A stretch of 64,000 nucleotides of DNA from Maribacter vaceletii. GTDB taxonomy: Bacteria; Bacteroidota; Bacteroidia; Flavobacteriales; Flavobacteriaceae. The stretch spans positions 310,001 to 374,000 of the forward strand of contig NZ_RBIQ01000008.1 in assembly GCF_003634105.1 (NCBI RefSeq), given 5' to 3'. This document shows, piece by piece, positions 33,535 through 42,039 of this stretch. The translations under genes and the position numbers were made by a program. The first letter of the stretch is position 1. The number at the start of each line of letters is the position of its first letter. Below the pieces are notes generated by a model that saw only the letters and a program-made list of their open reading frames with translations, was not told the origin of the DNA and did no database searches.

Positions 33535-33804
33535 TTAATAAGTTACAAAAGCTTCATCTTTATAACACCAAAGCCAACGCTCGTTAGGTTCGGCAGAACT
33601 AATTACCGGATGACTTGTAGAACGAAAATGTGCAGTAGCATGCTTGTTTTTAGAATCATCACAACAAAGTGTAACCCCACATTCTTGACAAGTACGCAAA
33701 TGCACCCAGACATCGCCTAGTTTCACACATTCTTCACACACATGTTTGGTAGCAGCTTTTAATTCTGAAATGGAGTTGATATGACTACAAACATTTTTTT
33801 TCAT
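33535..33804 (-). CDS. UBP-type zinc-finger protein
   Basis: An 89-residue protein that is almost all ZnF-UBP domain: CSHI (residues 5-8), CEECVKLGDVWVHLRTCQEC, CCDDSKNKHATAHFRSTSHP. The Cys and His spacing is that of the zinc finger that binds the free C-terminus of ubiquitin in eukaryotic deubiquitinases. Bacteria lack ubiquitin, and in bacteria this domain is often a neighbour or fusion partner of the flavoprotein type encoded next to it. Its ligand here is unknown. The position, 11 nt before the flavoprotein gene, suggests they work together. Confidence 0.9.
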   Translation of the reverse strand: MKKNVCSHINSISELKAATKHVCEECVKLGDVWVHLRTCQECGVTLCCDDSKNKHATAHFRSTSHPVISSAEPNERWLWCYKDEAFVTY

Positions 33805-33834
33805 GAATTTGATATTACCATATTAGTGAGATGC

Positions 33835-34680
33835 TTATAGAACTAAACTAGTTACTTCAAATTTTCCGTTAGCCCTAATATAAATAATAGTTTCCTTTTC
33901 TGCCGAAATATTATGTATAGAATTTTCTGCAGCACCAAAATAAGTACCTGCATCTAAAACATCTACATTTTTATCATTAACAAGTTGATGTTTTATATTT
34001 CCAGAAATAACTACAGCTCTAAAATTTGGACTCAGGTTTTTAATGCTACCACTAAAACCGGCTGGTAATTTTAAAAGTGTAGCACGCAATTGGTTTTCTT
34101 CATGGCTTCCCCATAAAAAAGCTGTTTGTACTTTACTCTTTTCAGAGACCCATTCAATATCGTTGGCATTTAACCATACTAAATTGGTTTTATCTACATT
34201 TATAGGTCGTTCACCATTATCAAAAGCTTCTGAAGTTGGTTGTACCAAATACGGCCCTTCTTGAATATCTAAAAATGCCATATTTTCATTATCGTCAGCT
34301 GCAGTAATATGCGCTTCTCCTGCTGGTTGTTGCCAGTAAGAACCTGCTGGTAACCACTGTTTCTCTGCATTTTCATCATCATTATGTAATAAACCTTGTA
34401 TTACAACACCTCTATAAGTGATGTTGTGAATGTGTGGAGGTGATGAAAATCCTTTTTTAAATTTCACTAAAAAGCCCGCAGGTTCATTTTTTGTACGATC
34501 TCCCCATAGTTTTCCGGCAGCCGGACTTTTATCGCCTCGTAACGGATTTAACCATCCCCATTCTACATTATCTGCTGTTACTACCTCATTTACAGATTTT
34601 GTTGGATCTGTTGTTGGTGTTTGAGCGTTTGTGTATACCGTTGTTGCTATTGCTAATGCAAGTAATATTGTTTTTTTCAT
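33835..34680 (-). CDS. Secreted double-cupin protein, DUF4437-like
   Basis: A 281-residue protein with a signal peptide ([20 protein letters not shown]) and two cupin halves: residues 40-150 ([40 protein letters not shown]) and 165-275 ([35 protein letters not shown]). The first half retains His residues that could bind a metal (PPHIH, EAHITA); the second is degenerate. DUF4437 proteins are uncharacterised. Third gene of the S4 operon, with gaps of 41 nt upstream and 30 nt downstream. Confidence 0.8.
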   Translation of the reverse strand: MKKTILLALAIATTVYTNAQTPTTDPTKSVNEVVTADNVEWGWLNPLRGDKSPAAGKLWGDRTKNEPAGFLVKFKKGFSSPPHIHNITYRGVVIQGLLHNDDENAEKQWLPAGSYWQQPAGEAHITAADDNENMAFLDIQEGPYLVQPTSEAFDNGERPINVDKTNLVWLNANDIEWVSEKSKVQTAFLWGSHEENQLRATLLKLPAGFSGSIKNLSPNFRAVVISGNIKHQLVNDKNVDVLDAGTYFGAAENSIHNISAEKETIIYIRANGKFEVTSLVL

Positions 34681-34721
34681 TTTGATATTTTTTATTAGTG
34701 TTTTTATTTAACTCAATAAGC

Positions 34722-35729
34722 CTAAAATCCTTCTAAAACAATTTTACCTTTTGCTTTACCTGTTTCTAAAAAAGCATGAGCTTTTCTAAGGTTTTCAGCA
34801 TTTATAGTTCCAAAATTTTCTCCTAACGTAGTTCTAATAGTTCCGTTGTCGATTAATTCAGAAGCTTTGTTCAAGATATGGTGTTGCTCTATCATATCTT
34901 CCGTTTGAAACATTGAGCGTGTGAACATTAACTCTATGTGTGTAGAAACTGCTTTTCCTTTAAAAGGCATTACATTTAGCGATTTTGGGTCATCTATAAA
35001 TCCGAATTTACCTTGTGGTTTTATCAGTTTAGCAATTTCACCTACGTGGTGTTCCGTAGCATTTAAGCTTACTACATACTCTGGAGCTGGTAAATTGTAT
35101 TTCTCGAACTCTTCGCTCAACTTATTTCTGTGATTAATAACCGTGTCTGCACCTAATTCTTTTAACCAAGACGTAGTTTCTTCACGAGAAGCCGTACCTA
35201 CAATATTCAACTTCGTCAGTTTTTTAGCCAATTGCACCAAAATAGAACCTACACCACCGGCGGCACCAATAACCAAAATAGATTTGTTGGCATCGTCTTT
35301 AGATACCTCTAATCGATCAAACAACATTTCATAGGCTGTAAGTGTGGTCAATGGTAAGGCAGCAGCTTCAGCATAAGATAAACTTTGAGGTTTTTTGCCT
35401 ACAATGCGTTCGTCTACAATTTGGTATTCTGCATAACTACCTTGACGGGTAAAATCACCAGCATACCAAACTTCATCTCCAACATTAAAAAGAGTAACCT
35501 CTTCACCAATTGCTGTCACTATTCCGGTAGCATCCCAACCAATTACTTTCCAGTTGTCACCTTCTGCAGGCATTCCTGCACGAACTTTATAATCTGCTGG
35601 ATTTACAGAAATCGCTTTAATTTCTACTAAAATATCTCTTCCTGTAGCTTTTGGAGTTTCCAATTCTACATCTTGTAAAGACTTTGTATTGTCAATTGGA
35701 AGATTCTCTTTGTATCCTATTACTTTCAT
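34722..35729 (-). CDS. Zinc-binding-type alcohol dehydrogenase family protein, enone/quinone reductase-like
   Basis: 335 residues from the ATG at 35729 (MKVIGYKENLPIDNT); a six-residue longer frame from 35747 overlaps the nitroreductase gene and is less likely. Medium-chain reductase: AISVNPADYKVRAGMPAEGD, GWDATGIVTAIGEEV, VIGAAGGVGSILVQLAKKLT. It resembles the ZADH subgroup (E. coli QorB-related) that reduces quinones or enones with NADPH. Second gene of the S4 operon; starts 8 nt after the nitroreductase stop. Confidence 0.87.
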   Translation of the reverse strand: MKVIGYKENLPIDNTKSLQDVELETPKATGRDILVEIKAISVNPADYKVRAGMPAEGDNWKVIGWDATGIVTAIGEEVTLFNVGDEVWYAGDFTRQGSYAEYQIVDERIVGKKPQSLSYAEAAALPLTTLTAYEMLFDRLEVSKDDANKSILVIGAAGGVGSILVQLAKKLTKLNIVGTASREETTSWLKELGADTVINHRNKLSEEFEKYNLPAPEYVVSLNATEHHVGEIAKLIKPQGKFGFIDDPKSLNVMPFKGKAVSTHIELMFTRSMFQTEDMIEQHHILNKASELIDNGTIRTTLGENFGTINAENLRKAHAFLETGKAKGKIVLEGF

Positions 35730-35737
35730 AATATTTC

Positions 35738-36412
35738 TTATTTCCAAGTTACAATGTCCTCCAATGGTCTTCTAGATTTTGGAAATTCCGGGTCTGCCTT
35801 TCTGTATCCGAATGCAGCCATAAAAGCTAAACCATACTTATCTGTATCCACGCCAAATTTCTCTTTAAGCAATGCTTCTGCTTTTTCTTGGTGAAAACCT
35901 TCTATAGGGCAAGAATCGATTCCTGAAAGTGCAGCAGCAGTCATCATATTTCCTAAAGCGATATAAGTCTGCTTTGAAGACCAATCGAATAATTTTTTAT
36001 CTGAATCTAAGTTAAAATCACGCTCTTGAAACTCTCGGTAAAACTTAGAGTATACTTCTACAACATCTTCGGGCATTTGTTTTACCTCTTTCATCATATG
36101 TTCAATATACGCCGCATCATGCTTTACCATAGGGGCTTTCATAGCTAGTCCTAAAATAAAGTGACTAGCTGTATCCAATTTTACGGGAGCACCCCAAGCT
36201 ACCGGCTTTAAAAGTTCACGTAAATCTTTATCTTGAACAACTACAAAATGCCATGGCTCAAAACCAAATGAACTTGGCGATAAATTGGCAGTTTTTAATA
36301 TAAAATTGATTTGCTCATCGGTTAATGTTTTTGACGCATCAAATTCTTTGGTAGCATGCCTGTAGTTAAATGCACTTAAAATATCTTCTTGTGCAATGTT
36401 TGGAGTATTCAT
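35738..36412 (-). CDS. NAD(P)H-dependent nitroreductase-family oxidoreductase (first gene of S4 operon)
   Basis: A 224-residue FMN nitroreductase: NYRHATKEFDASKT, ANLSPSSFGFEPWHFVVVQD, MTAAALSGIDSCPIEGFHQE and AFGYRKADPEFPKSRRP. It resembles the copy at 24318-24971 (shared KEFDA, LSPSS and IDxCPxEG). Predicted quinone/nitro reduction with NAD(P)H. Leads a six-gene unit that ends with araC and is preceded by the regulated promoter at 36454-36519. Confidence 0.88.
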   Translation of the reverse strand: MNTPNIAQEDILSAFNYRHATKEFDASKTLTDEQINFILKTANLSPSSFGFEPWHFVVVQDKDLRELLKPVAWGAPVKLDTASHFILGLAMKAPMVKHDAAYIEHMMKEVKQMPEDVVEVYSKFYREFQERDFNLDSDKKLFDWSSKQTYIALGNMMTAAALSGIDSCPIEGFHQEKAEALLKEKFGVDTDKYGLAFMAAFGYRKADPEFPKSRRPLEDIVTWK

Positions 36413-36453
36413 CTTTATATATTTTTTATTGTATTGTTTACTTTTCCTGAAGA

Positions 36454-36519
36454 CAAAGGTAAATCTACAATACTCCTTATTTAAGGTACAAAAAAAGGAA
36501 AAGAAGGTATAAATGGAGG
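36454..36519 (-). promoter_or_regulatory. AraC-type regulated promoter S4 (six-gene operon with araC)
   Basis: The -7 box CAAAGGTA (36454-36461, read TACCTTTG) is followed after 23 nt by GGTACAAAAAAAGG (36485-36498) and, 21 bp on, GGTATAAATGGAGG (36506-36519). The -7 box is 42 nt from the ATG at 36412. This is the clearest case because both repeats match the consensus well. Confidence 0.87.
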
Positions 36520-36626
36520 TTTTTAAGTGGCAAAATCTTAAAATATTGCCAAAACAAGCTAGATACAGGTAAAATTACCGAGGTTTTAATACATTAATTT
36601 AATGTTAAGCCTTTATAATTACAATT

Positions 36627-36926
36627 CTAATTGGTAAGCTCTGTCATTTTATAAGCAGAAACATTCTCAAGCTTATCTTTAGAAGCAAGTCTATAGGCAG
36701 CAATGTGGTCACTTTGTGAATGTTTGGTCAAATAATCTTGATTCACCCATTTTTCGTGGAATAAGAACAGATTGGGGTTATCGTTATCTTGATGTAAGTC
36801 GTAGGCGATACAACCTTCTTCCGCTCTAGTGGGACTAACCAGTTTCAGCAATTCCGATTTTATTTCGTCTCTATATTCTTCTTTTACTAATATATGTACC
36901 ACTAAGGTTAAATAAGATTTTTTCAT
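36627..36926 (-). CDS. ABM-domain putative quinol monooxygenase
   Basis: A 99-residue dimeric alpha-beta barrel protein of the YgiN/ABM type: LTLVVHILVKEEYRDEIKSE, TRAEEGCIAYDLHQDNDNPN, FLFHEKWVNQDYLTKHSQSD. Cofactor-free oxidation of quinols or catechols is the known activity of relatives. It is a single gene, separate from the S4 operon by about 110 nt and with no clear AraC repeat at the expected distance. It is divergent from the second AraC gene. Confidence 0.88.
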   Translation of the reverse strand: MKKSYLTLVVHILVKEEYRDEIKSELLKLVSPTRAEEGCIAYDLHQDNDNPNLFLFHEKWVNQDYLTKHSQSDHIAAYRLASKDKLENVSAYKMTELTN

Positions 36927-37110
36927 AAGATGCTGTAAATGGGTTCTAAAGTTAAATCTATAAAAGTAAAGATTGATGCGCTATAAACCAGTTTACTTAC
37001 TTAAATAATTGGTTAATTTAACAAAAATAGAGATTCGGTAATTTTTAGTGTTTTATTTTTCATTTTTTAAAAAATATAAATTGGAGTAGTGATAAAGTAA
37101 AATTATAATT

Positions 37111-37145
37111 GGTAATAGTAATGGTTAAAGTTGTATAAATAAAGG
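37111..37145 (+). promoter_or_regulatory. Possible AraC-type repeat pair upstream of the second AraC gene (S5)
   Basis: GGTAATAGTAATGG (37111-37124) and, 21 bp on, TGTATAAATAAAGG (37132-37145) resemble the S1-S4 repeats. A TAATTTTG -7 box (37177-37184) lies downstream, but the repeats face it in the opposite orientation to S1-S4, and no -7 box is found 23 nt away on the minus strand. I regard it as weak. Confidence 0.4.
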
Positions 37146-37211
37146 GTAATGTAAATGATTTTAATTGGTTTTATATTAATTTTGGTCATATATCACTTAA
37201 CTACCCTTATA

Positions 37212-38096
37212 ATGCAAATATTAGAAGCACACAAACCTTTTGAAATACAAGAAATTAAATTAGAAGATTGGAAACAACGCCCTGTTAAAAACAATTTTTT
37301 TGAACTGGTTTTAATTAAAGACGGAAAAGGAACTCAGTGTATAAACTATAATCATTATGAATACGAAAGAGGAAGTATGTTTTTATTACCTCCATTAAAA
37401 TGCCACTCTTTTACGATAAGCAAACCAACAACATTCGTTTTTTTAAAATTTACCGATTCATTTTTTAAAAATGCAAATAAAATTACTATAGATAGAAATG
37501 AATGGTTTAAAGAGGCTTCGTATATATTATCTAACTACAATCAATTACCTGGAGATATTATTAAAAATGAAGTAGACCGTAACTATTTAGAAAACCTTAT
37601 TAACATGATTTTACAAGAATCTAGAAGTTATGGAGAAGAGTCTATTAATTTGGTAACAAGTTTTATGACAAGTATACTAGAGATTTTAATTCGTAATATT
37701 AAAAAGAGTAGTTATTTTGAAGCCCCAAAAAGTAATTCTGATGATAAAATCACTAAAATGCTCACCTATATTAATGAAAACATTGATAAAACGGAACTAC
37801 TAAAAGTTGAAAATTTAGCTGATGTTTTTATGATGTCTTCTACTTATGTTAGTGAATATTTTAAGAAGCAAGTAAGTATGTCTTTAAGAGAATACATAAT
37901 TAAAGCCAAACTTAAATTAGTAGAAATACGCATATTAAATTCTGATTATACACTTACAGAGATTGCAGATGAATTAGGATTTACAGATGTTAGTCACTTA
38001 TCTAAAACATTTAAACGATATGCAGGTACATCGATAAGAGAATTTAAAAACAACGGGGAATACATGTTGTTAAAAAGAGGAGCTTGTGTTGCTTAA
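37212..38096 (+). CDS. AraC-family transcriptional regulator
   Basis: 294 residues from the ATG at 37212 (MQILEAHKPFEIQEIKLE). A start at 37155 would add 19 hydrophobic residues that do not fit the family and would place the -7-like box TAATTTTG inside the gene. Cupin-like sensor at 1-110 (FFELVLIKDGKGTQCINYNH, MFLLPPLKCHSFTI) and double helix-turn-helix at 195-285 (LLKVENLADVFMMSSTYVSE, LTEIADELGFTDVSHLSKTF). It is clearly related to the regulator at 30996-31862. Its target is unknown. Confidence 0.87.
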   Translation: MQILEAHKPFEIQEIKLEDWKQRPVKNNFFELVLIKDGKGTQCINYNHYEYERGSMFLLPPLKCHSFTISKPTTFVFLKFTDSFFKNANKITIDRNEWFKEASYILSNYNQLPGDIIKNEVDRNYLENLINMILQESRSYGEESINLVTSFMTSILEILIRNIKKSSYFEAPKSNSDDKITKMLTYINENIDKTELLKVENLADVFMMSSTYVSEYFKKQVSMSLREYIIKAKLKLVEIRILNSDYTLTEIADELGFTDVSHLSKTFKRYAGTSIREFKNNGEYMLLKRGACVA

Positions 38097-38195
38097 CAAT
38101 AAGTTCATATGTAATATTTTATATTAATTAACTACACTTACCTGCAATTCTTCTCTTAAATTTCATGTATTTTTGCACTCAAAATACGTATACCA

Positions 38196-38654
38196 ATGAA
38201 GCACTTTATTTGTTCCCTATTTATAGTTTTCTTTTTATCTTGTAATAATGACGAAAAGAATGGAGTAAAAGATTATAGAGCAGAAAACGACCAAGAAATT
38301 TTAGATTACTTAGAAGCAAATAATTTAGAAGCAAAAAAAAGCACCTCTGGATTATATTATATAATTAATACTGTTGGAACCGGTGAAAAACCTAACTCTT
38401 CGTCTAGTGTAACAGTTGCTTATAAAGGCTACTTTACTAATGGAAGTGTTTTTGATCAAAGTGATGCGGATGGAATTTCTTTTGGTTTAAACCAAGTTAT
38501 AAAAGGTTGGACAGAAGGGATACAATATTTTAATGAAGGAGGAGACGGAATACTTTTTATACCTTCTCATTTAGGATACGGAAGTAGTGATTACAGTTCT
38601 ATTCCTGGTGGCTCTGTGTTAATTTTTGATATAAAGCTACTTAAAATTAACTAA
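38196..38654 (+). CDS. FKBP-type peptidyl-prolyl isomerase, lipoprotein
   Basis: A 152-residue protein with a lipoprotein signal (MKHFICSLFIVFFLSCNNDE, lipid on Cys16). A short linker leads to an FKBP domain (residues 55-150): SSSVTVAYKGYFTNGSVFDQ, VIKGWTEGIQYFNEGGDGIL, FIPSHLGYGSSDYSSIPGGS. It should speed proline isomerisation in folding envelope proteins. A TATTTTTG -7 box is at 38168-38175. Its last 4 bases overlap the end of the convergent gene. Confidence 0.9.
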   Translation: MKHFICSLFIVFFLSCNNDEKNGVKDYRAENDQEILDYLEANNLEAKKSTSGLYYIINTVGTGEKPNSSSSVTVAYKGYFTNGSVFDQSDADGISFGLNQVIKGWTEGIQYFNEGGDGILFIPSHLGYGSSDYSSIPGGSVLIFDIKLLKIN

Positions 38655-38992
38655 GAAGTTTTCTTTGAAGCAATTACGTAATCCTTTACATAGCTATCTA
38701 AAAGTCTAGACTCTGCTAATTGTTTATTTACTTTCTGTTCATAAACTTCAATAAAATTAATTGGTTTCTTTAATGTGTTTATTAATTTTAAATGAGAAAT
38801 TTGGAGTAGCTCTAATCGTAATTTTATTTTATCTAATTCTTGATGCAAAGCATATGTTCTAGGCTCAAATGCATAATTATTAAGTCTTTTCTTTAGCTCT
38901 AGATTCTTCTTATAACTACGTTCTATTTTCAATATATAATTTTCTACACTTAATGTGTTTTTCCCCTCCTTAAATACCTTTCTCAATAACAT
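38651..38992 (-). CDS. Hypothetical helical protein
   Basis: 113 residues, not recognised. It is almost entirely predicted helix, basic, with leucine-rich heptad-like runs (LHQELDKIKLRLELLQISHL), so coiled-coil association is possible. No signal peptide. Its stop overlaps the convergent FKBP gene by 4 bases; its start is divergent from the HPF gene. Confidence 0.6.
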   Translation of the reverse strand: MLLRKVFKEGKNTLSVENYILKIERSYKKNLELKKRLNNYAFEPRTYALHQELDKIKLRLELLQISHLKLINTLKKPINFIEVYEQKVNKQLAESRLLDSYVKDYVIASKKTS

Positions 38993-39182
38993 AAAATATA
39001 AAATTAAAGCCCTTTCATTGTAAATACAAGTACAAACATAAGAACAAACTTACTTTTTAAATTACACTTAACTCACAGATAATAAGTAAATAACATATAC
39101 TTAACAAAAAAGTTAAATAAATCCCAAAAAATATAGTGTGAAAAAACATTTAAAATTCGTACCTTAATAAAAAAGAAAATAT

Positions 39183-39485
39183 ATGAATATTAACTTTGAG
39201 TATGATGACGTAAAAGCTAGCAATCGTCTTGAAATAATGGCAGCAGAAAAATTACAAAAACTTATTTCTAAATTTGATTTTATAGTAAATGCAGATGTGT
39301 ATTTTAAAACAGAAAATACTTCAGACCCAAATACGGGTTTTATATGTAATATTCGCTTAAATACACCTGGAAGCACTCTATTTTCAGTTTCAAGTAATGC
39401 TAATTTTGAAACCTCTATTGCTAACTCTATATCTGATTTAGATAGGCAGTTACAAAAAAGAAAAGCAAAAATGAAAATGCGCTAA
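39183..39485 (+). CDS. HPF/RaiA-family ribosome hibernation factor (short form)
   Basis: A 100-residue protein with the ribosome-associated inhibitor fold: NINFEYDDVKASNRLEIMAA, then a central strand pair (GFICNIRLNTPGSTLFSVSS) and the basic helix SISDLDRQLQKRKAKMKMR at the end. This form lacks the C-terminal dimerisation domain of long HPF. It should bind the 30S decoding region in slow growth. Its stop codon lies inside the terminator stem that follows. Confidence 0.85.
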   Translation: MNINFEYDDVKASNRLEIMAAEKLQKLISKFDFIVNADVYFKTENTSDPNTGFICNIRLNTPGSTLFSVSSNANFETSIANSISDLDRQLQKRKAKMKMR

Positions 39486-39503
39486 GAATAGCGCATTTTT
39501 TTT
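39474..39503 (+). terminator. Terminator overlapping the HPF stop codon
   Basis: Perfect 11-bp stem AAAATGCGCTA / TAGCGCATTTT, loop AGAA, then a run of T to 39503. The left arm is the last codons and the stop of the HPF gene. Confidence 0.93.
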
Positions 39504-39520
39504 ATATGACAAGAAAAAAA

Positions 39521-39868
39521 TTACTCTTCGTCTTCAAACTTAATATCTACCATTCTAGATAATTCTTCTGAAAAATTTTTCTTAAACACCTTTTTTAACA
39601 ATCGTTTTTTCTTTTTTTCAGAAATAGATAATGTATCTACTATTTCTCTATTCCTAACTTGAGCAACTTTTTCTTTTTTTATAGCAGATAAGTAATCTGG
39701 TTCAAATTTAAAAATTGATGATTTTTTTTCTTCTTCTTTTTTATTAGTAATGCTAGAACTAAACTTAAGATCCTCTACCTTCCATTCCTCTATATTTTCT
39801 TGACTATAAATACAAAAAGTTAAAAGAAAAGATACAATAGTTAAAATATAATGTATACCCCTATTCAT
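39521..39868 (-). CDS. Hypothetical secreted protein
   Basis: A 115-residue protein with a signal peptide (MNRGIHYILTIVSFLLTFCIYSQ, residues 1-23 minus the last few for cleavage). The mature part is highly charged (KKEEEKKSSIFKF, SEKKKKRLLKKVFKKNF). No family recognised. It stands 63 nt downstream of the E1 fusion gene and could be cotranscribed with it. Confidence 0.65.
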   Translation of the reverse strand: MNRGIHYILTIVSFLLTFCIYSQENIEEWKVEDLKFSSSITNKKEEEKKSSIFKFEPDYLSAIKKEKVAQVRNREIVDTLSISEKKKKRLLKKVFKKNFSEELSRMVDIKFEDEE

Positions 39869-39931
39869 TAAAATAATAATTTTTAGGAATATACTACATT
39901 TTATATAATCAAAAGAATTTCAATATAACTT

Positions 39932-41908
39932 TTAATACCTTAACAACTCTAGTAATGCAGTTTCAAACCTACTCTTTCCTAAATAATTTTCTTCTAAATG
40001 GGCTGCAAAAGGAATTGGTGTTTCTACACTGGCAACTCTTTTTATTGGAGCATCTAAATAATCAAAACAATTCTCTGTCACCAAAGCAGAAATATCACTA
40101 GAAATACTTCCAAACAAACTGTCTTCTTGTAAAATAATTAATCTCCCTGTTTTTTTTACCGAAGTGTAAACAGTTTCTATATCTAAAGGATGTAACGTTC
40201 TTAAATCAATTAAATCTGCGTTAATATCAGAATTATTATTTAAAGTTTCTATAGCCCAATGTACTCCTAAACCATAAGAAACTACAGTTATATCTTCCCC
40301 ACTTTCTATAAAACTTGCTTTACCAAAAGGTGTTGTATAATAATCTGCAGGCACATTCTCATTAATAGTTCTATAAAGAGCTTTATGTTCAAAAAACAAA
40401 ACAGGATTAGGATCATTAATAGCTGTTGCTAACAAACCTTTTGCATCAATAGGAAAAGCAGGGTACACCACTTTTAATCCTGGAGTCTTTGTAAACCAAG
40501 CTTCATTAGTTTGTGAATGAAAAGGTCCGGCTGATATTCCACCACCACACGGCATACGAATAACAACATCCGCATTTTGTCCCCATCTATAATGAGATTT
40601 AGCCAAATAATTTACAATAGAGTTAAATCCACTGCTGGCAAAATCTGCAAATTGCATTTCTACCATGGCCTTCATTCCATTTATAGATAAGCCCATAGCT
40701 GCAGAAATTATAGCAGATTCACAAATAGGCGTGTTTCGAATTCTATTTTTTCCAAACTTTTCTACAAAGCCTTCCGTTATCTTAAAAACACCTCCATATT
40801 CTGCTATATCTTGCCCCATAATAATTAAATTATCATGTATCTCCATAGACTGTTTTAAACCCTCAGAAATAGCATCAACAAAACGAATATTTTTAACAAT
40901 TGCCCCTTGAGGAATATCTTGGTAATAATGTTTTTTAAAAACATCTGCCAACTCTTTCTTTATGGAATATTCAGAATCTTCCATGGCATTAAAACTACTG
41001 GTATTTAGTTTTAATTCGTTATCTATTTTATTCTTAATTAGTCTTTTATTCTCTTTTGATAATATGTTCTTATTAATTAAATAATTTTCGTAGTTTTCTA
41101 ATGGGTCTTTAGCTTTCCATTTTTTTAGTATCTTTTTAGGAACATATTTAGTACCACTTGCTTCCTCATGACCTCGAACCCTAAAAGTCCTAAACTCTAT
41201 TAATATAGGTCTAGGATTCTTACGCATGCTTTTAGCCAGCTTTTTTACTTTTTTATAAACTTTTAAGATATTATTTCCATTTATAGAATAGGACTCTATA
41301 CCATAACCAATACCCTTATCTGCAATAGATTTGCATTTAAATTGTTCATTTGTAGGTGTAGAAATAGCGTAACCATTATTCTCCACACAAAATAACACTG
41401 GTAAATCCCATACGGCTGCAAGGTTTAATGCTTCATGAAAATCTCCTTCACTTGTTCCTCCTTCACCTGAAAAAACAGCTGTAACAAGTTTTTTGTTCTT
41501 TAATTTATGCGCTAAGGCTATTCCATCTGCTACTCCTAATTGTGGCCCCAAATGAGAAATCATTCCTATAATATTATGCGCTTGACTCCCAAAATGAAAA
41601 CTACGATCTCGCCCTTTTGTAAAGCCATATTGTTTTCCTTGCCATTGTGCAAACAATTTATCTAAGGGAACATTCCTTGTTGTAAACACCCCTAAATTAC
41701 GATGCATAGGAAGTATATATTCATTATCTTTAAGTGCAGAAGTTACTCCTACAGAGATTGCTTCTTGTCCAATACCACTAAACCATTTAGAAATTTTTCC
41801 TTGACGAAGTAATACCAACATTTTCTCCTCAATCATTCTAGGCTTAAGCATTGCAGTATACAATTGCAAGTGCATTTCTTTGGATATCTGGTATTTAGAA
41901 TAATTCAT
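39932..41908 (-). CDS. Branched-chain 2-oxoacid dehydrogenase E1, alpha-beta fusion
   Basis: A 658-residue fusion of both E1 subunits. The alpha part (1-325) has the thiamine-diphosphate motif SGEGGTSEGDFHEALNLAAV ending in CVENNGYAI. The beta part (335-658) has RFVDAISEGLKQSMEIHDNL, GQDIAEYGG, EMQFADF and GGGISAGPFHSQTNEAWF. It decarboxylates branched-chain 2-oxoacids and passes the acyl group to E2 lipoyl. No E2 or E3 gene is adjacent, so those partners must lie elsewhere. Single-gene unit or with the small secreted protein behind it. Confidence 0.9.
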   Translation of the reverse strand: MNYSKYQISKEMHLQLYTAMLKPRMIEEKMLVLLRQGKISKWFSGIGQEAISVGVTSALKDNEYILPMHRNLGVFTTRNVPLDKLFAQWQGKQYGFTKGRDRSFHFGSQAHNIIGMISHLGPQLGVADGIALAHKLKNKKLVTAVFSGEGGTSEGDFHEALNLAAVWDLPVLFCVENNGYAISTPTNEQFKCKSIADKGIGYGIESYSINGNNILKVYKKVKKLAKSMRKNPRPILIEFRTFRVRGHEEASGTKYVPKKILKKWKAKDPLENYENYLINKNILSKENKRLIKNKIDNELKLNTSSFNAMEDSEYSIKKELADVFKKHYYQDIPQGAIVKNIRFVDAISEGLKQSMEIHDNLIIMGQDIAEYGGVFKITEGFVEKFGKNRIRNTPICESAIISAAMGLSINGMKAMVEMQFADFASSGFNSIVNYLAKSHYRWGQNADVVIRMPCGGGISAGPFHSQTNEAWFTKTPGLKVVYPAFPIDAKGLLATAINDPNPVLFFEHKALYRTINENVPADYYTTPFGKASFIESGEDITVVSYGLGVHWAIETLNNNSDINADLIDLRTLHPLDIETVYTSVKKTGRLIILQEDSLFGSISSDISALVTENCFDYLDAPIKRVASVETPIPFAAHLEENYLGKSRFETALLELLRY

Positions 41909-42039
41909 GATTATAAAACAGAAAAAAATGATAAATAGTATAGTTAAATGTAACCAAAATAAAAAGAGTTACTATTACTATTAACTGTTTTATATAAGTT
42001 ATAATTTGTAATTTTGAAAGAACGATTAAAATCATATAT

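Noticed and set aside
37155-37211. Hydrophobic N-terminal extension of the second AraC protein, as a membrane anchor
   Set aside because: The related AraC has no such part, and a -7-like box lies within it.
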